Positions 10,565 to 20,281 of a stretch of 64,000 nucleotides of DNA are shown piece after piece. Every line of letters begins with the position of its first letter. The first letter of the stretch is position 1. The notes beneath the pieces were generated by a model. That model was not told where the DNA came from and ran no database searches. It worked only from the letters and a program-made list of their open reading frames with translations. The stretch is from Reticulitermes speratus. Its lineage: Eukaryota; Arthropoda; Insecta; Blattodea; Rhinotermitidae. The stretch lies in assembly GCA_021186555.1 (NCBI GenBank), contig JAJKFL010000012.1, positions 25,492,210 through 25,556,209 of the forward strand. The letters are read 5' to 3'. Made by a program: the position numbers and the translations under genes.

Positions 10565-10858
10565 CTCCTTAGACTTGTTTTTGCAAAACACTCCTTCTTC
10601 AGTCGTTATGTCTTTAGAGGCACCAACCCCCGAGGCTGGCAATGGATTCTGTATTCTAAATATACTATTATTTATTATACGTAACTATCTAATGTCCGTC
10701 CATTGGTTATTCCTGCTGCTTATTACTAAGTCACGTGTTCAAGCTCCTGTTGGAGGAAGGCCATTTTTTACTCAGATTTTCGGATATATTACTCAGTACT
10801 GTCTGACATGCCGCTATAATGCCTAAGTAATGTTTCTTTCGTTCTTATTGTTGGCTTT

Positions 10859-11091
10859 TCTACCTACTCGCTGTAGGTATAGAGGGTTATTAGTGCACCT
10901 GATCACACTCAATGACACACACACTCTCGGTAGGACTCCTCTGGACGAGGGATCAGCCCGTCGCAGAGACCTGTACCTGACAACACACAACAGACAGACA
11001 TCCATGCCCCTGACGGGATTAGAACCCACAATCCCAGCCAGCGAGCGGCAGCAGACCCACGCCTTAGACCGCGCGGCCATTGGGATCGGCC
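10859..11091 (-). mobile_element. SINE family C, minus strand, variant 3' end
   Basis: On the minus strand: GCCGATCCCAATGGCCGCGC, GGTCTAAGGCGTGGGTCTGC (A box region), GGGTTCTAATCCC (B box), then the C body TGTGTTGTCAGGTACAGG, CTCTGCGACGGGCTGATCCC, and the 3' end ACAGCGAGTAGGTAG. This 3' end matches the copy at 30112-30393 but not those at 29121, 38452 and 40872. No TSD was identified. Confidence 0.85.
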
Positions 11092-11245
11092 TCGATCTTG
11101 CTGTCACATCGTCTTAATTTCTAATCCCGCGGTGTTATATAATCCGACGTGTTGAAAAGCCTTAATAAATAAACCAGACACGCTGTAGGGACAACTACTG
11201 AAATGAATGTTACGTTTTAGACTGGTCACGGTGCCCATGAACATT

Positions 11246-11478
11246 ACTGTCTTATGGGATGTGACACCGTGGGGTTTGGTAGATACGTACCGTGCCGGTG
11301 TTTTGGATAAAACTGCTGATTCAATCTTCGAGGTAGAAGAGTGTAGTTTTGTAGATACCTACTGACGTTTCGAAGTTAAGTTTTATGTACCCCAACAAGA
11401 GAGAAGCAGAAGACGTGTCTGAAACGTCGGTAGCTATTTACCAAACTGCATGCCGTCACATCCAAGGAGACAGTTAAC
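11246..11478. mobile_element. Foldback element, F-like subfamily
   Basis: The left arm reads CTGTCTTATGGGATGTGACA, CCGTGGGGTTTGGTAGATAC and later CTACTGACGTTTCG; the right arm is inverted: GTGTCTGAAACGTCGGTAGC, TATTTACCAAACTGCATGCC, GTCACATCCAAGGAGACAG. It shares the GAAACGTCGGT core with family F but differs in the outer arms. A similar, more decayed copy lies near 37385-37530. Confidence 0.65.
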
Positions 11479-11490
11479 TTCGTAGAAATA

Positions 11491-11675
11491 CAGTCGAACC
11501 CGGTTATAACGACATCGGTTCATACGATATCTCGTCTATAGCGTCAGATATTTTGTGGTACCAATTAATTCCTCACTGTTAACCATAACATTATACAACT
11601 CGGTTATAACAACACTCGTTTATAGCGACACAAAATGTTCAATCCCTTTCATGACGTTATAACCGAGTTCGACCG
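11491..11675. mobile_element. pogo/Tigger-like MITE, copy 1 (185 bp)
   Basis: The ends are CAGTCGAACCCGGTTATAAC and, inverted, GTTATAACCGAGTTCGACCG, bounded by TA. The interior is a near-palindrome with 'GTGGTACCAATTAATTCCTC' and 'GTTATAACAACACTCGTTTA'. It has no ORF. TA target sites plus CAG...CTG termini with a 'GGTTATAACG' block point to the pogo/Tigger group of Tc1/mariner elements. Two more copies of exactly the same length are at 15769 and 19499. Confidence 0.85.
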
Positions 11676-11677
11676 TA

Positions 11678-13270
11678 AATTCTCAAGAGGATCTTGTTGT
11701 TACGCTAGAGGTTGGGAATATACGTGGTTTGTGTTGGAGGAAGTGTTCGGCACATCAGAATGTACGTGAGGGAATACGCCTAGCTCCCAGTTCTCACGTT
11801 CGTCCTCAAGAGGTTCAGCGGAGGGCATCCAGCACGTGAACACTACAGTGAAATGTTCGGCAGTGAGTCTCTGCACATATCCGCGTGCGCGAAGTCCATT
11901 TCGTTCAGCTTCAATATCCTGTGCATTTCCTGTCTTGTCGAGCCTCAAGCCTCTCGTCGTCCGCTATTTTTACGCTGCATGCTACTATACACGACATTAT
12001 GAATGAGTAAAGGAATGCGTTTACCTGAGACGATCACAGATGTTCGGATGATGTGTGGTCACATCAGGCATCTTAATTTTTAGGCGCTTTTCGCAAAATT
12101 GCGAAAAGCGCCTATTAGCTTCTTCATGTCTGTACATTCGTCCGCATGGAACAACTCAGCTTCCTGTGCAGGGATTTTTATAAAGTTTTATATTTGAGTA
12201 TTTTTCGAAAATGTATCGAGAGAATTCGAGTTTCATTAAAATTTGACAAGAATAACGGTACTTTACACGAAGTCCTATTTGCATGTATGATAATACCTCG
12301 CTGAAATCTTCTCTGAATGAGAAACATTTCAGACAAAATTTGTATAGAAAATCAAAACACACATTTTATGTTCAATAACATGTTTCCGAAAATCGTGCCG
12401 TTTATGAGATAATGTGAAAAATTATGGTACAGCCAGACAGGCCACAGATGACAATATAATACGGCGCATGCGCTTTGCATGCCTGATAACTAAGGCTAAA
12501 GACACACACTCACAATATGTAATATTTATTGCTTTTCCACGGCAACAATGGTTACGCGAACGCTTCTCAATATTACGTTATACGTATATTGCCTGTCTTG
12601 TATCTCTTGAAGGTATTCACAGAGCTGACCGAAAGCAGTCAGTTCCTTAAGTAATTTATGGCTATACAGACACAAAGTTTCACTGACTGCTATCTGTACT
12701 TTCGTCTTAATATCTTTGTATGTATCCGTCGCACTGAGTCCAAGCGCCAGGCAACCTTAAGACAGCCCTCATATAAACCAATACAAGACATTCATTAAGG
12801 CCTCATATACGGGGTCCTTCTCAGATTTCTCTTTCTTTCCCAGCGAATATAGGAAGGTTTATTGTACAATGTTTTAATTACTTTTTCTGTCAAATGAGAC
12901 TCTTAAGTCTTTTACGTGAGAACATGCCAGCTATTTAGTCAACCTGAGGGGTATTATAAATCGGACGAATACGAAATACTCCATGAGAGTAGGGAGAGGG
13001 TTTTGTTTGGGTGAAAATTTTATGTTGGAAACTTTAGAGTGGAAGGATTAAGACAAATACGGCGTGTTGAGCTCCAACATCCCCATTACTATTTTAAGTT
13101 CTACGTATGTTCTAATAATAATGAGTGAAGGCGTATTTCAGCTGTAGTTTTGTAGAACGGAATTCCGTGTTTGTCTTAAAAAAATATCAGCGACGTAGAA
13201 ACAGTGACAAGCTTCTCGTTGATGTTCTTCCGTGCTTAAAAATATTGTTAATTTCGATATTAATTTGTGC
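11678..13270. other. Unassigned stretch containing one perfect palindrome
   Basis: Apart from the palindrome at 12081-12114 I see no repeat family or gene. Frames of 68-82 codons have no motif. Confidence 0.5.
12081..12114. repeat. 34-bp perfect palindrome
   Basis: TAGGCGCTTTTCGCAA and TTGCGAAAAGCGCCTA are exact complements around a 2-base AA centre. It looks like a fused pair of transposon ends or the terminal hairpin of an element, but no second copy is in the window. Confidence 0.9.
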
Positions 13271-13478
13271 TAATAATTAATTACTAGTATTATATAAAAT
13301 CGTGTTCCGACAAATGTACACTCTTTATTATCTGTTATCTATTTATTATCTAGTGGTATACCACTAGCAAACAAATGGCGAGCATGAAGTAGCTGATAGA
13401 GTGTCCAAAAACTCAACACAGTTAACGGCATTTTATCTACCCAACTTATATATTTTAATGAGTACCATACGTGTATAG

Positions 13479-13783
13479 GGGGCGCGCGGTGGCGCAGTTG
13501 GTTAAGGCACTACGCTACAAACCGGAACGTCGCGGGTTTGATTCCCTATGGTGTCACTGGAATTTTTCATTGACAATCGTTTCGGTCGCACTATGGCCCT
13601 GGGGTCGACTCAGCCTCTAACAGAAATGAGTACCAGGAATCTTTCCTGGGGGGTAAAGGCTGCCGGTGCGTAGGGCTGACAACCTTACCACCTTCATGTG
13701 CCGATTGTCTAAAAACCTGGGAGCCTCGACCTCCTGGAGCCCTAAGGGCCTGCCAAGGCTTGTAATGGGATGGCTTTACCTTT
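13479..13783 (+). mobile_element. SINE family B, nested in the foldback, TSD-flanked
   Basis: A tRNA-like head GCGCGGTGGCGCAGTTGGTT, AAGGCACTACGCTACAA and CGCGGGTTTGATTCCC (B box), a body with GGCCCTGGGGTCGACTCAGC and CCTGGGAGCCTCGACCTCC, ending ATGGCTTTACC. The flanking 16-bp TSD is TACCATACGTGTATAG / TACCATACGTATATAG (13463-13478 and 13784-13799, one mismatch). Insertion into the foldback spacer postdates the foldback. Confidence 0.9.
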
Positions 13784-13823
13784 TACCATACGTATATAGC
13801 TGGTTAATAAACAATTGAGTCCC

Positions 13824-13854
13824 TGAAGATGAACTAACATAGTTCGAAACATGT
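13824..13854 (+). ncRNA. Hammerhead-like motif (Penelope-type), candidate
   Basis: CTGAAGA (13823-13829), T, a 15-nt hairpin GAACTA-ACA-TAGTTC (13831-13845), GAAAC (13846-13850) and ATGT. The layout is identical to the copies at 60103-60135 and 59902-59939. Self-cleaving activity is not demonstrated; the conserved CUGANGA box carries A where the classical core has U. Confidence 0.5.
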
Positions 13855-13933
13855 TGGACTGTTTTTAATATAAACTGTATTAAATAACAGATAATGAAGT
13901 GTGTACATTTGTGGGATCACGATTTTATATAAT

Positions 13934-15176
13934 CAAGAAAATGTACGGTACAAATAGCATAAATGTACGGTACAAATAGCATAAATGTACGGTACAAATA
14001 GCATAAATGTACGGTACAAATAACATAAATGTACGGTACAAATAACAAATGTACGGTACAAATAACATAAATGTACGGTATAAATAACATAAATGTACGG
14101 TACAAATAACATAAATGTACGGTACAAATAGCATAAATGTACGGTACAAATAACATAAATGTACGGTACAAATAACATAAATGTACGGTACAAATAGCAT
14201 AAATGTACGGTACAAATAGCATAAATGTACGGTACAAATAACATAAATGTACGGTACAAATAACATAAATGTACGGTACAAATAACATAAATGTACGGTA
14301 CAAATAACATAAATGTACGGTACAAATAGCATAAATGTACGGTACAAATAGCATAAATGTACGGTACAAATAACATAAATGTACGGTACAAATAACATAA
14401 ATGTACGGTACAAATAACATAAATGTACGGTACAAATAACATAAATGTACGGTACAAATAACATAAATGTACGGTACAAATAACATAAATGTACGGTACA
14501 AATAGCATAAATGTACGGTACAAATAACATAAATGTACGGTACAAATAACATAAATGTACGATACAAATAACATAAATGTACGGTACAAATAGCATAAAT
14601 GTACGGTACAAATAGCATAAATGTACGGTACAAATAACATAAATGTACGGTACAAATAGCATAAATGTACGGTACAAATAGCATAAATGTACGGTACAAA
14701 TAGCATAAATGTACGGTACAAATAACATAAATGTACGGTACAAATAACATAAATGTACGGTACAAATAACATAAATGTACGGTACAAATAACATAAATGT
14801 ACGGTACAAATAACATAAATGTACGGTACAAATAACATAAATGTACGGTACAAATAACATAAATGTACGGTACAAATAACATAAATGTACGGTACAAATA
14901 ACATAAATGTACGGTACAAATAACATAAATGTACGGTACAAATAACATAAATGTACGGTACAAATAACATAAATGTACGGTACAAATAACATAAATGTAC
15001 GGTACAAATAACATAAATGTACGGTACAAATAACATAAATGTACGGTACAAATAACATAAATGTACGGTACAAATAACATAAATGTACGGTACAAATAAC
15101 ATAAATGTACGGTACAAATAACATAAATGTACGGTACAAATAACATAAATGTACGGTACAAATAACATAAAGTTTA
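13934..15176. repeat. 22-bp satellite-like array, about 56 copies
   Basis: The unit is AAATGTACGGTACAAATAAC AT, with a second common variant ending ATAGCAT and one shortened copy near 14047. Its minus strand is open in all three frames (up to 427 codons) because 22 is not divisible by 3: the three frames read the same 22-residue repeat in different phases, so the open frames are not evidence for a gene. Confidence 0.97.
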
Positions 15177-15197
15177 ATTACTAGTAATTTTATTATT

Positions 15198-15768
15198 TTT
15201 TCGCTCAATATAAAATACTCTTCCTGTTAACATTTGTTTTGAGGCCCGCGGAAGTTTGGGAGATTTCGAAATGCTCCTTGTGCAATACAAAGTTTCTCTG
15301 CAGTTACGTAACTCTACGTATCTAAAACCAGCTTAGCCCTCAGTGACAGTGAGTACAAACGGAATAAAGGAATTAAACTGGGTCAGTATCAGAACATTAA
15401 CAGTTTGCTAGGTAACGTATTTCACACTCTAAGATTCTATGTTTTAACCTCTTACGTATTCTAAATCGAGTATCTCGTCTTAAAGGGGTATCATGCTCCT
15501 GGAAGAAGGAATTTAAAATTTTTTAATGTTATGCAGCGTAGTGTAAGTTAAAGTTAAAGTGTGTAGGTACTCTGAAATGTCAGGTAGCACTGTATTATTT
15601 GGACTTCGAGTTGACTTTAAGACTTACTGTGTGCCTTAGAGTAAGAGGTAGCGACATTGTCTTGTTCATGCCTCACTTCACTTTGCTGCTTATGTAATGC
15701 GTAAACATATAGTAACCAAAATACAATCATGTTCGTGTTTTGTTGGTACATTTTGTTAGTAATGTGTG
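15198..15768. other. Unassigned stretch
   Basis: No gene, RNA or shared repeat family recognised. Confidence 0.5.
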
Positions 15769-15953
15769 CAGTCGAACTCGGTTATAACGTCACGAAAAGG
15801 ACTGAATATTTTGTGTCGTTATAAACGAGTGTTGTTATAACCGAGGAGTGTAATGTTATGGTTAACAGTGAGGAATTAATTGGTACCACAGAATATCTGA
15901 CGTTATAGGCGAGGTGTCGCATAAACCGATGTCGTTATAACCGGGTTCGACTG
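15769..15953. mobile_element. pogo/Tigger-like MITE, copy 2 (185 bp)
   Basis: CAGTCGAACTCGGTTATAAC at the left and GGTTCGACTG at the right, flanked by TA on the right side (the left side is TG). It is colinear with the copies at 11491 and 19499, in inverted orientation relative to the first; differences are single substitutions. Confidence 0.85.
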
Positions 15954-16113
15954 TACAAACAAAATTTTGTTTTGTGTTGCCGTGGGGGTACAGAGAAGAT
16001 AGTGAATTATGTTATTTGCCTATCATGTTATGTGTAATGTGTGTTATGTCTTATACAGAGGAATGTTACAAAGGGTTATAAGATATATAAAAGTTTAAAA
16101 AATTTTAGCGTAA

Positions 16114-16394
16114 GCTGAGGATGGCACAGTTGGTTGAGGCACTGCGCTACAAGCCGGAAGGTCGCGGGTTCGGTTCCCGATGGTGTAATTGGAATTTTTC
16201 ATTGACATAATCCTTCCGGCCGCACTATGGCCCTGGGGTCGACTCAGCCTCTAACAGAAATGAGTACCAAGAGTATTTCCTGGAGGGTAAAGGCGGCCGT
16301 TGCGTAGGACTGACAACCTTACCATCTTTATGTGCCGGTTATCTAGACATTCTGGGAGCCTGAACCTCCTGGAACCCCCAGGGTCTGTCCGTAT
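16114..16394 (+). mobile_element. SINE family B, copy 2
   Basis: Head GAGGATGGCACAGTTGGTTG, AGGCACTGCGCTACAAGCCG, GGGTTCGGTTCCC (B box), body GGCCCTGGGGTCGACTCAGC and CTAACAGAAATGAGTACC, ending CCAGGGTCTGTCCG. It is a slightly diverged subfamily (CCTTCCGGCCGCACT rather than CGTTTCGGTCGCACT). No confident TSD. Confidence 0.85.
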
Positions 16395-16880
16395 AAAAAA
16401 CTGAACGAAGAAAGAGTGTGTTCGTGTACAAATAGCATTTTGTCAAGATGTTTTAGTCTGCGGTTGGTAAGATGCTTGATGTGAAGAGAGGACGTGGGTC
16501 AAGACGGGCAAAGGACAATGAGGCGTCGTTAAAATGAAACTTAATTTAATACTTTTATTGTGCCCAAATGTAATACACCGCAAAGAATATTACATATGTT
16601 ACTACTGCTACTGCTGCTACTACTTGTAGTAATAGTGACGAAACAATAATTAAAATTGTTGTATGAGGATTACTGGGCTTGCAATATAATTTGCAGGTTA
16701 CACGCACCTAGCACGAACTGCTTCAGCACCAGAGCGTTTGTCTGTTTCATAAATTACAAATAATCAGATCAAGTGACAAATGACATGTGACACATTAAAA
16801 AATAAGAATAATTTCTTAGACGTTTAAAAGTGTTAATCTTAGTTTATTATATGCCAACCACCTCTTTTATGGCAAGAAAT
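16395..16880. other. Unassigned stretch
   Basis: There is a short (CTA/CTG) run at about 16599-16630. Nothing else recognised. Confidence 0.45.
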
Positions 16881-16884
16881 AGCA

Positions 16885-17039
16885 GAATGCTTAGGATAGG
16901 GACAAGTGGCGGGCTCTTGTGAGTGCTGTAATGAACCTTCGCGTTCCATAAAACGCGGGGAATTTCTTGACTAGCTGAGGACCTGTTAGCTTCTCAAGAA
17001 GGACTCTGCTCCATGGAGTTAGTTAGTTAGTTAGTTAGT
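16885..17039 (+). mobile_element. 5'-truncated (TTAG)n LINE, 3' end only
   Basis: TTAGGATAGGGACAAGTGGC, GGGCTC, AACCTTCGCGTTCCATAAAA, CGCGGGGAATTTCTTGACTA, TGAGGACCTGTTAGCTTCTC and a (TTAG)n tail ending at 17039. It matches the 3' end of the longer copy at 31274-31756. Confidence 0.85.
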
Positions 17040-18231
17040 GTAGGATATATACTACGAGACCCTTGTAGAAAATTCAGTTCTATTAACCTGCAGACTCATA
17101 TTCGCATGTGATACACGTTTGTATAAACATGATGGAAACATGGCGGAAAAGGTGACTTAAATGAAAGGCGATAGAGTGATTTAGTTGTGCTTTGGTGGTA
17201 TAAGATTGACTGAAAGTAGCAATATGCTACAGTAGCTGTTTTAAACAAATTTATTCCTGCTACCGTCAAGAAGCCCTGCGTACACAAGCACACGGGTTAC
17301 GTTGCCGGTGAGATGAAAGACTGTGAAGAGCCCTTTAGCCCGTACTTATGTTTCGGAGTCCACAATTTATAAAATTAATAGTTTTTTTATACATGCTGAC
17401 ATATTCAGTATACAAAGCGTCGTTAAATAAATGATGACAGTGAGTTTGAAGCGGAAACACTAAGTTTGTACAGCCGATATCATTCACTTCAGGTGCTTAA
17501 GTGAACGCCGTTAAATTTTAAATAGCTCCAAGACCACACAAAGGGGAATTTAGTTGAGAAAATGTCGGCACAGACGGTACCTTGTGTGTTCTTGGAATGT
17601 AAAGCTCCTACTTACGGAGTATAAACAGACTTTTGAAAGTATCTTGTAGTTTTGAAGTACACTTGCACAGACAGAAATTACTGGCTTGTGAAATTGTGTC
17701 TGTTTATACAGCAGCGATCGATATACAAAGTCTTGTGGAGGTGTTGTGCAAACCTTTGGTACTGTGTAAAACATTATCAAAGAAAACTTTGTGTTTCATA
17801 CTTAGACCATGTTTCACAAAGTAAAACTTTTAAACATCAGACATGCGAAGGGTTGCTGATAACATTGTTAATAAAAAGTTATTTTCCAGTTATATAATTT
17901 TCCATGATCGTATCTTGTCAGTGAAGTTTGCTTCCCGCATGACACTCTACTCACTTGTGGAGCATTTCGGGACCGTGTTCCAGGGACGAGCGGTCTCTAG
18001 GAAATTTGCAAAACGTGTCTCCGGAAACTCACGTGCGTTTTAAAGACTTTTTATTGGATTTTAGCAGTGGTTTTAACTGTGTCTACAAAGGAGGCGCCGT
18101 GTACCCTGCTAGATAGGTGCCAATGTCACGAAGGAACATTATGTCCATATATTGAGAACATAAATGTTGGTTCGGCACAGAAATTCTCTCAGTTTGGGTC
18201 AGCAGGTCTCTCCGAAACGTTGGTGCCCTTC
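17040..18231. other. Unassigned stretch
   Basis: Frames up to 81 codons at 17550-18043 show no domain. A lone CTCCGAAACGTTGGTG at about 18211-18225 resembles the F core. No gene seen. Confidence 0.45.
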
Positions 18232-18239
18232 CACTAGAG

Positions 18240-18723
18240 CAGTGGTTCCCAAACTTTTTCGGTCCACCGCCCCCTTGGTTCCATATACACACCCACAGCG
18301 CCCCCCTACCTTTTAAAAAAAAAACATAAATGCGCTTTTGTTTCCACTCTTATTTTATATTTAAAAAATCGTTTAAATAAAATTATAACAGTTAAACTTA
18401 AAGTTTTGTGTGTCAATTAATAAATTAAAATTTATTATATTTTTTATGATTAACAATAATTCATCTAGCAATAGTTTATTAAAAATAATATGTGCTTGAA
18501 TAAGATTGATAAATTAAAATACTAAGAAATTTAGTTCATTTTTTATTTTTAACACAAAAATTTCTTTATTTGAATTGTATTATAAAAATAAATGCACTAC
18601 TTTTCTACTAGCGCCCCCCTGTGATAATAACAGCGCCCCTTCCACCTCTCGTACCTATTAGCGCCCACCTCGGTAATCCCACCGCCCCCCAGGGGGCGGT
18701 ACCGCCCACTTTGGGAACCACTG
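18240..18723. mobile_element. hAT-type MITE (484 bp)
   Basis: CAGTGGTTCCCAAACTTT at the left end and AAAGTGGGAACCACTG (ACTTTGGGAACCACTG) at the right form terminal inverted repeats of about 17 bp. The flanks are 8-bp target duplications with one mismatch, CACTAGAG (18232-18239) and CACTACAG (18724-18731). Subterminal GCGCCCCCC blocks and a very AT-rich core without ORF are typical of non-autonomous hAT elements. Confidence 0.9.
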
Positions 18724-18731
18724 CACTACAG

Positions 18732-19497
18732 TAAAGGGCCTCACATTCTTAGAGTCTGAACTTCACTGTTATTTTGATACGTGTGTCTGTTTGTACAGTC
18801 TGTTTCCCCCCATAATTCGGGACAGAGTTACTGAGGTTAAATTTCAACGATATTCAACCAAACATTTCATGTCTCGAGCGTGGCGGACTTGTCTTTCTTT
18901 CTGTTTTTATGTTAAAACACGATAAAATATGTCACCCACACTTCCAGCCTCAGCGAATTAACGCTCTTAGCGCTGTGGCATTAGAATGTCCTCGGTTTGT
19001 TAAACGCCGGACGGATTACGGCTAGCTGCTGGCTTTGTAATTACGTGTGACGTATAAAAAACTGCGTGCTGTTGGTACAAATGCTGCCTAATTGTGACCA
19101 CCAGTCTGGAAGTCAGGTTCCTGCCTTAAATTTCCTATTGCGTTTCAACACTGCTTGTTAATGTCATGTTACCATGCGGTGAAGCCGAACTTCATATTGG
19201 AATGGGGAAGTTGGACGCAACACGCAATAAACTTTATCATACAGGGCGGTATTTTCATGGATTTGTGAATGTATGTAGTGCAAGCGGAGCGCGTTCGTAA
19301 CAGAGCTGCTCGCCGTGACGTTACATGTGACGTCACCATTTGGTATTGCTCCAATATTGACAAAACAGAATTCAAATTTCGTTAACAGTGACACACGAAA
19401 CTTTTGTTTTATATGGACTAATGCCAACAGTTATTTTGTAACTGATGGTACCAGATTGGTACACCTGTAAGTTGTGTCAAAGTCTGCATGTGTAAGT
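18732..19497. other. Unassigned stretch
   Basis: No gene or shared repeat seen; minus-strand frames of 68-87 codons at 19164-19427 have no motif. Confidence 0.45.
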
Positions 19498-19498
19498 A

Positions 19499-19683
19499 CA
19501 GTCGAACTCTGTTGTAACGTCATGAAAGGGACTAATTATTTTGTGTCGTTATAAACGTGTGTTGTTGTAACCGAGGAGTATAATGTTATGGTTAACAGTG
19601 AGGAATTAATTGGTACCACAGAATGTCTGACGTTATAGACGGGGTGTCGTATAAACCAGTGTCGTTATAACGGGGTGCGACTG
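19499..19683. mobile_element. pogo/Tigger-like MITE, copy 3 (185 bp)
   Basis: CAGTCGAACTCTGTTGTAAC to GGGTGCGACTG, with TA on both sides (19497-19498 and 19684-19685). Same orientation as copy 2. Eight bases after it begins a second, unrelated mini-palindrome. Confidence 0.85.
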
Positions 19684-19691
19684 TATATATA

Positions 19692-19769
19692 CAGGGCATA
19701 CACAAAAGAATGGTGCGGTTGTAACAGTGAACACAATTAAAACCGCACCATTCGTTTGTGTATGCCCTG
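19692..19769. mobile_element. 78-bp palindromic mini-MITE, family H
   Basis: CAGGGCATACACAAAAGAAT, GGTGCGGTT and its inverse AACCGCACCATTCGTTTGTG, TATGCCCTG, flanked by TA. The 20-bp centre is GTAACAGTGAACACAATTAA. Its ends equal those of the 403-bp element at 21134-21536 and the 78-bp element at 55742-55819. Confidence 0.85.
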
Positions 19770-19806
19770 TATATATACTATTTTTTTTACCGTGCATTTT
19801 TTACAG

Positions 19807-19968
19807 TTCACAAATTACACACCAACGAAATGCACTATATTTTCACTTTATATTCTTTATTCTTCAACCCCTACACATGTTTCGGCGTTGTAAAGGCCGA
19901 AACATGTGTAGGGGTTGAAGAATAAAAAGTGAAAATATAGTGCATTTTGTTGGTGTGTAATTTGTGAA
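19807..19968. mobile_element. Foldback with near-perfect 73-80 bp arms
   Basis: Left arm TTCACAAATTACACACCAAC ... CCCCTACACATGTTTCGGC (19807-19886) and its inverse GCCGAAACATGTGTAGGGG ... TTGGTGTGTAATTTGTGAA (19896-19968). The spacer is only about 9 bp. The left arm has a 7-base insertion (TATTCTT). The centre GCCGAAACATGTGTAGG is the GAAAC-RUGU end of the hammerhead-like motif with its CUGAAGA box lost. Confidence 0.8.
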
Positions 19969-19983
19969 ATATATATATATATA

Positions 19984-20281
19984 GGGGCACGCGGTGGCGC
20001 AGTTGGTTGAGGCACTGCGCTACAAACCGGAACGTCGCGGGTTCGATTCCCGATGGTGTCACTAGAATTTTTCACTGACATAATCGTTTCGGTCGCACTA
20101 TGGGTCGACTCAGCCTCTAACAGAAATGAGTACCGGGAAGCTTTCCTGGGGGGTAAAGGCGGCCGGTGCGTAGGGCTGACAACCTTACCACCTTCATTTG
20201 CCGATTGTCTAAAAACCTGGGAGCCTGGACCTCCTGGAGCCCTAAGGGCCTGCCAAGGCCTGTATGGGACTGCTTTACCTA
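19984..20281 (+). mobile_element. SINE family B, copy 3
   Basis: Head GCACGCGGTGGCGCAGTTGG, GAGGCACTGCGCTACAAACC, GGGTTCGATTCCC (B box), body CGGTCGCACTATGGGTCGAC (a 9-base deletion relative to other copies), ending TGGGACTGCTTTACC. No clear TSD was seen because the left flank is a (TA)n tract. Confidence 0.88.

Larger units (their letters stand above)
13274..15197. mobile_element. Foldback element with one arm split by a satellite array
   Basis: The left arm at about 13274-13344 contains TTACTAGTATTATATAAAAT, CGTG and CAAATGTACAC, then TTATCTGTTA. The right arm is its inverse: TAACAGATAATGAAGTGTGT, ACATTTGTGGGATCACGATT, TTATATAAT up to 13933. It then stops and resumes at about 15178 as ACTAGTAATTTTATT after a 22-bp repeat array of about 1.24 kb. 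The spacer holds a SINE B copy and a hammerhead-like motif at 13824-13854. Total span without the SINE and array is roughly 0.4 kb. Confidence 0.7.

Noticed and set aside
12081-12120. Helitron 3' end (hairpin plus CTRR)
   Set aside because: There is no CTRR at the proper distance after the hairpin and no TC 5' end could be located.
13917-15208. Long minus-strand open frames of 411-427 codons
   Set aside because: They lie in the 22-bp tandem array and all three frames give the same repeat; no domain, no start context and no non-repetitive core.
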